Positions 62,635 to 64,000 of a stretch of DNA of 64,000 nucleotides are shown here, piece by piece. Positions within the stretch are counted from its first letter, which is position 1. Each line of letters begins with the position of its first letter. This stretch comes from Beaufortia kweichowensis (taxonomy: Eukaryota > Chordata > Actinopteri > Cypriniformes > Gastromyzontidae): contig CM032803.1 in assembly GCA_019155185.1 (NCBI GenBank), positions 2,478,001-2,542,000 on the forward strand, in the 5' to 3' direction. Under the pieces are notes generated by a model that saw only the letters and a list, made by a program, of their open reading frames with translations, did not search any database and was not told the DNA's origin. Position numbers and translations under genes: made by a program.

Positions 62635-63000
62635 TACACTACTGTTTAAAAGTTGAGAGTAACTTGATTGAAATGTTTCTCATGATCTGAAAAATCTCAA
62701 ATTTATAGGTGTGAGCCTCAATGGTTGAATATTGTATAAAAAGTGTAACTGTGCCAATATATTAATTTCTTTCATTAGACATTTTCAGACTGAATAATAG
62801 AGAGAAAGCTGCCAATAAGAGTCTAGAATAGATGGAAACTCCTCCTGTACTCTTTAAAAAGCATCTCAGAAAGCCGATTTTTTTTTTTACATAGTTAGAC
62901 TTGTGTCCTTCCTTAGTTTTGATGAGTTTACTATATCATTCTAAAATGTCAAAAATTTCAATAGACAATAAGTTGCCATAAACTTTTAAACAGTAGTGTA
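62635..63000. mobile_element. 366-bp MITE with perfect 20-bp terminal inverted repeats, TA-flanked
   Basis: The left end TACACTACTGTTTAAAAGTT is the exact reverse complement of the right end at 62981-63000. Both ends start with TA, as expected for Tc1/mariner-type insertion into TA. There is no transposase frame, so it is non-autonomous. The ends resemble a teleost MITE family that I recall only in outline. Confidence 0.85.
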
Positions 63001-64000
63001 TATGCACATTATAATATGCAGAGATACTGTGTGTGTGTGTGTGCTAAAATACCTTAAAAGTACCCGTTTCTGCAACCAGTCAAGCATATTGCACTTCAGC
63101 ATGTAGGAAGCTAAAGTACAGACATGGCTCCTGAGCCGATAAGGTAGAAGCAGCAAAATCGCAGCAAAGCTAATTAGGCAACAAAAATTGGGCGGTAGTC
63201 CATATCGCTCAGCTCCAGAGAAGCCAATCTCTCCAGGCCCCAAGGGTGCAAACTTGCTGCCTGACATGGGCTTGCCATTGATAGCTAAAAGGGTTCAAGT
63301 GATTTCCAAGCGAAATAAAAAGGCAGAGAAAGGAAAAGTGTAAAAAATGTTTGGAAGTCTTTAACCCAAGCATCCAGCTAGGTTGATGAGCAATGTAAAA
63401 CACACTTCAAGTACAGTTTTTCATTTTCTGCATAAAGATTGAGTGTGTACTTGGATCCACAGTGAGTGTGTAGTGTGGCGGTTTCTAACTATATGGAACA
63501 GGCTAGGGTGACCTTGAAAATATTGCAGGCAACACAACCTACACATGCGGCTGGATCTTATATCTCTGCACGTGCTTCACACGCTTTTGTAGATCAAAGC
63601 ACTTGGTTGTTGGTTCTTCTAGGATTGCTGTAATGATCTGTACCCGTCACCTTCATCTCTCACCCTAACACAGACTGTGAAAAATAGTAGAAATGTATTG
63701 GCTCTGTGTTGAAGTTCAAATGAAAAATGACCAAAAGACAAGTTATAAGACCTTATTATTTGTCATTTTTGTCAATTGTTTTTTAATCCAGTTGCTCAGC
63801 CTCTGTTGTCTTAAGGATTAGTGTCCACATTTTGTATTTTAATACAGTAGAGATGCAGTATACCATCCAGTTTTGTTTGTCTATTGTATCATGAATGAAA
63901 AATATTCAGACATCCGACTTACTTATTATGCGTTTGACTTGTGTAGTGGGCATTTGGATGCAGGGCATGACTAAGACCCCTGTCTACAAATATCACATAT
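63001..64000. other. Non-coding, includes a balanced block at about 63060-63310
   Basis: A short (TG)n run lies at 63029-63042. The block at 63060-63310 is of even composition, with short minus-strand frames lacking splice support, and may be a conserved intronic or intergenic element. The rest shows nothing recognisable. Confidence 0.35.

Overview
The window is vertebrate nuclear DNA from a teleost fish, probably a cypriniform (carp, minnow or loach group). The evidence is compact multi-exon genes with GT-AG introns, fish-type dispersed repeats, very long (TC)n microsatellites, and protein sequences close to what I recall of zebrafish orthologues. No prokaryotic, viral or CRISPR-like content was seen. 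Assignments rest on reading exons and splice sites by eye and on remembered family sequences, not on database searches.

Four protein-coding genes lie between 11.5 and 26.9 kb. An alpha-1B adrenergic receptor gene (adra1b) runs on the plus strand in two coding exons (11540-12503 and 16069-16601). It meets, tail to tail, a cap-binding translation factor gene (eif4e family, minus strand, seven coding exons, 18024-20123). Next, also on the minus strand, come class III alcohol dehydrogenase (adh5, nine coding exons, 21021-23732) and the H/ACA snoRNP protein Gar1 (gar1, six coding exons plus an inferred 5' UTR exon, 24853-26482). All exon phases close in frame except eif4e exon 6. There a run of four C (18360-18363) is one base short, so the reading frame breaks and a stop appears at 18288-18290.

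The rest is non-coding or unresolved. The first 11.3 kb holds microsatellites, a dispersed repeat and moderate-complexity blocks that may be regulatory. From 27 to 61.6 kb I found no convincing gene. This desert holds long (TC)n tracts, four tRNA-derived SINE copies, several inverted-repeat elements, and islands of balanced composition that look like conserved non-coding elements. Three weak coding candidates are recorded: a 29-codon ORF behind a TATA-like box at 27199, a 157-codon minus-strand ORF at 45195-45668, and a first-exon-like segment at 61674-61771 that ends in a strong splice donor and may start a gene continuing off the right edge.

The genes do not form one pathway. Three are housekeeping genes (translation initiation, formaldehyde/S-nitrosoglutathione metabolism, rRNA pseudouridylation) and one encodes a hormone receptor. 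Their linkage matters for synteny: ADH5 and EIF4E are near neighbours on human 4q23, GAR1 lies on 4q25 and ADRA1B on 5q33.

I found no convincing new biological system. The best leads are the eif4e frameshift, a 1.5-kb segment bounded by 61-bp inverted arms, a 122-bp fold-back element, and the possible new first exon at 61.7 kb.
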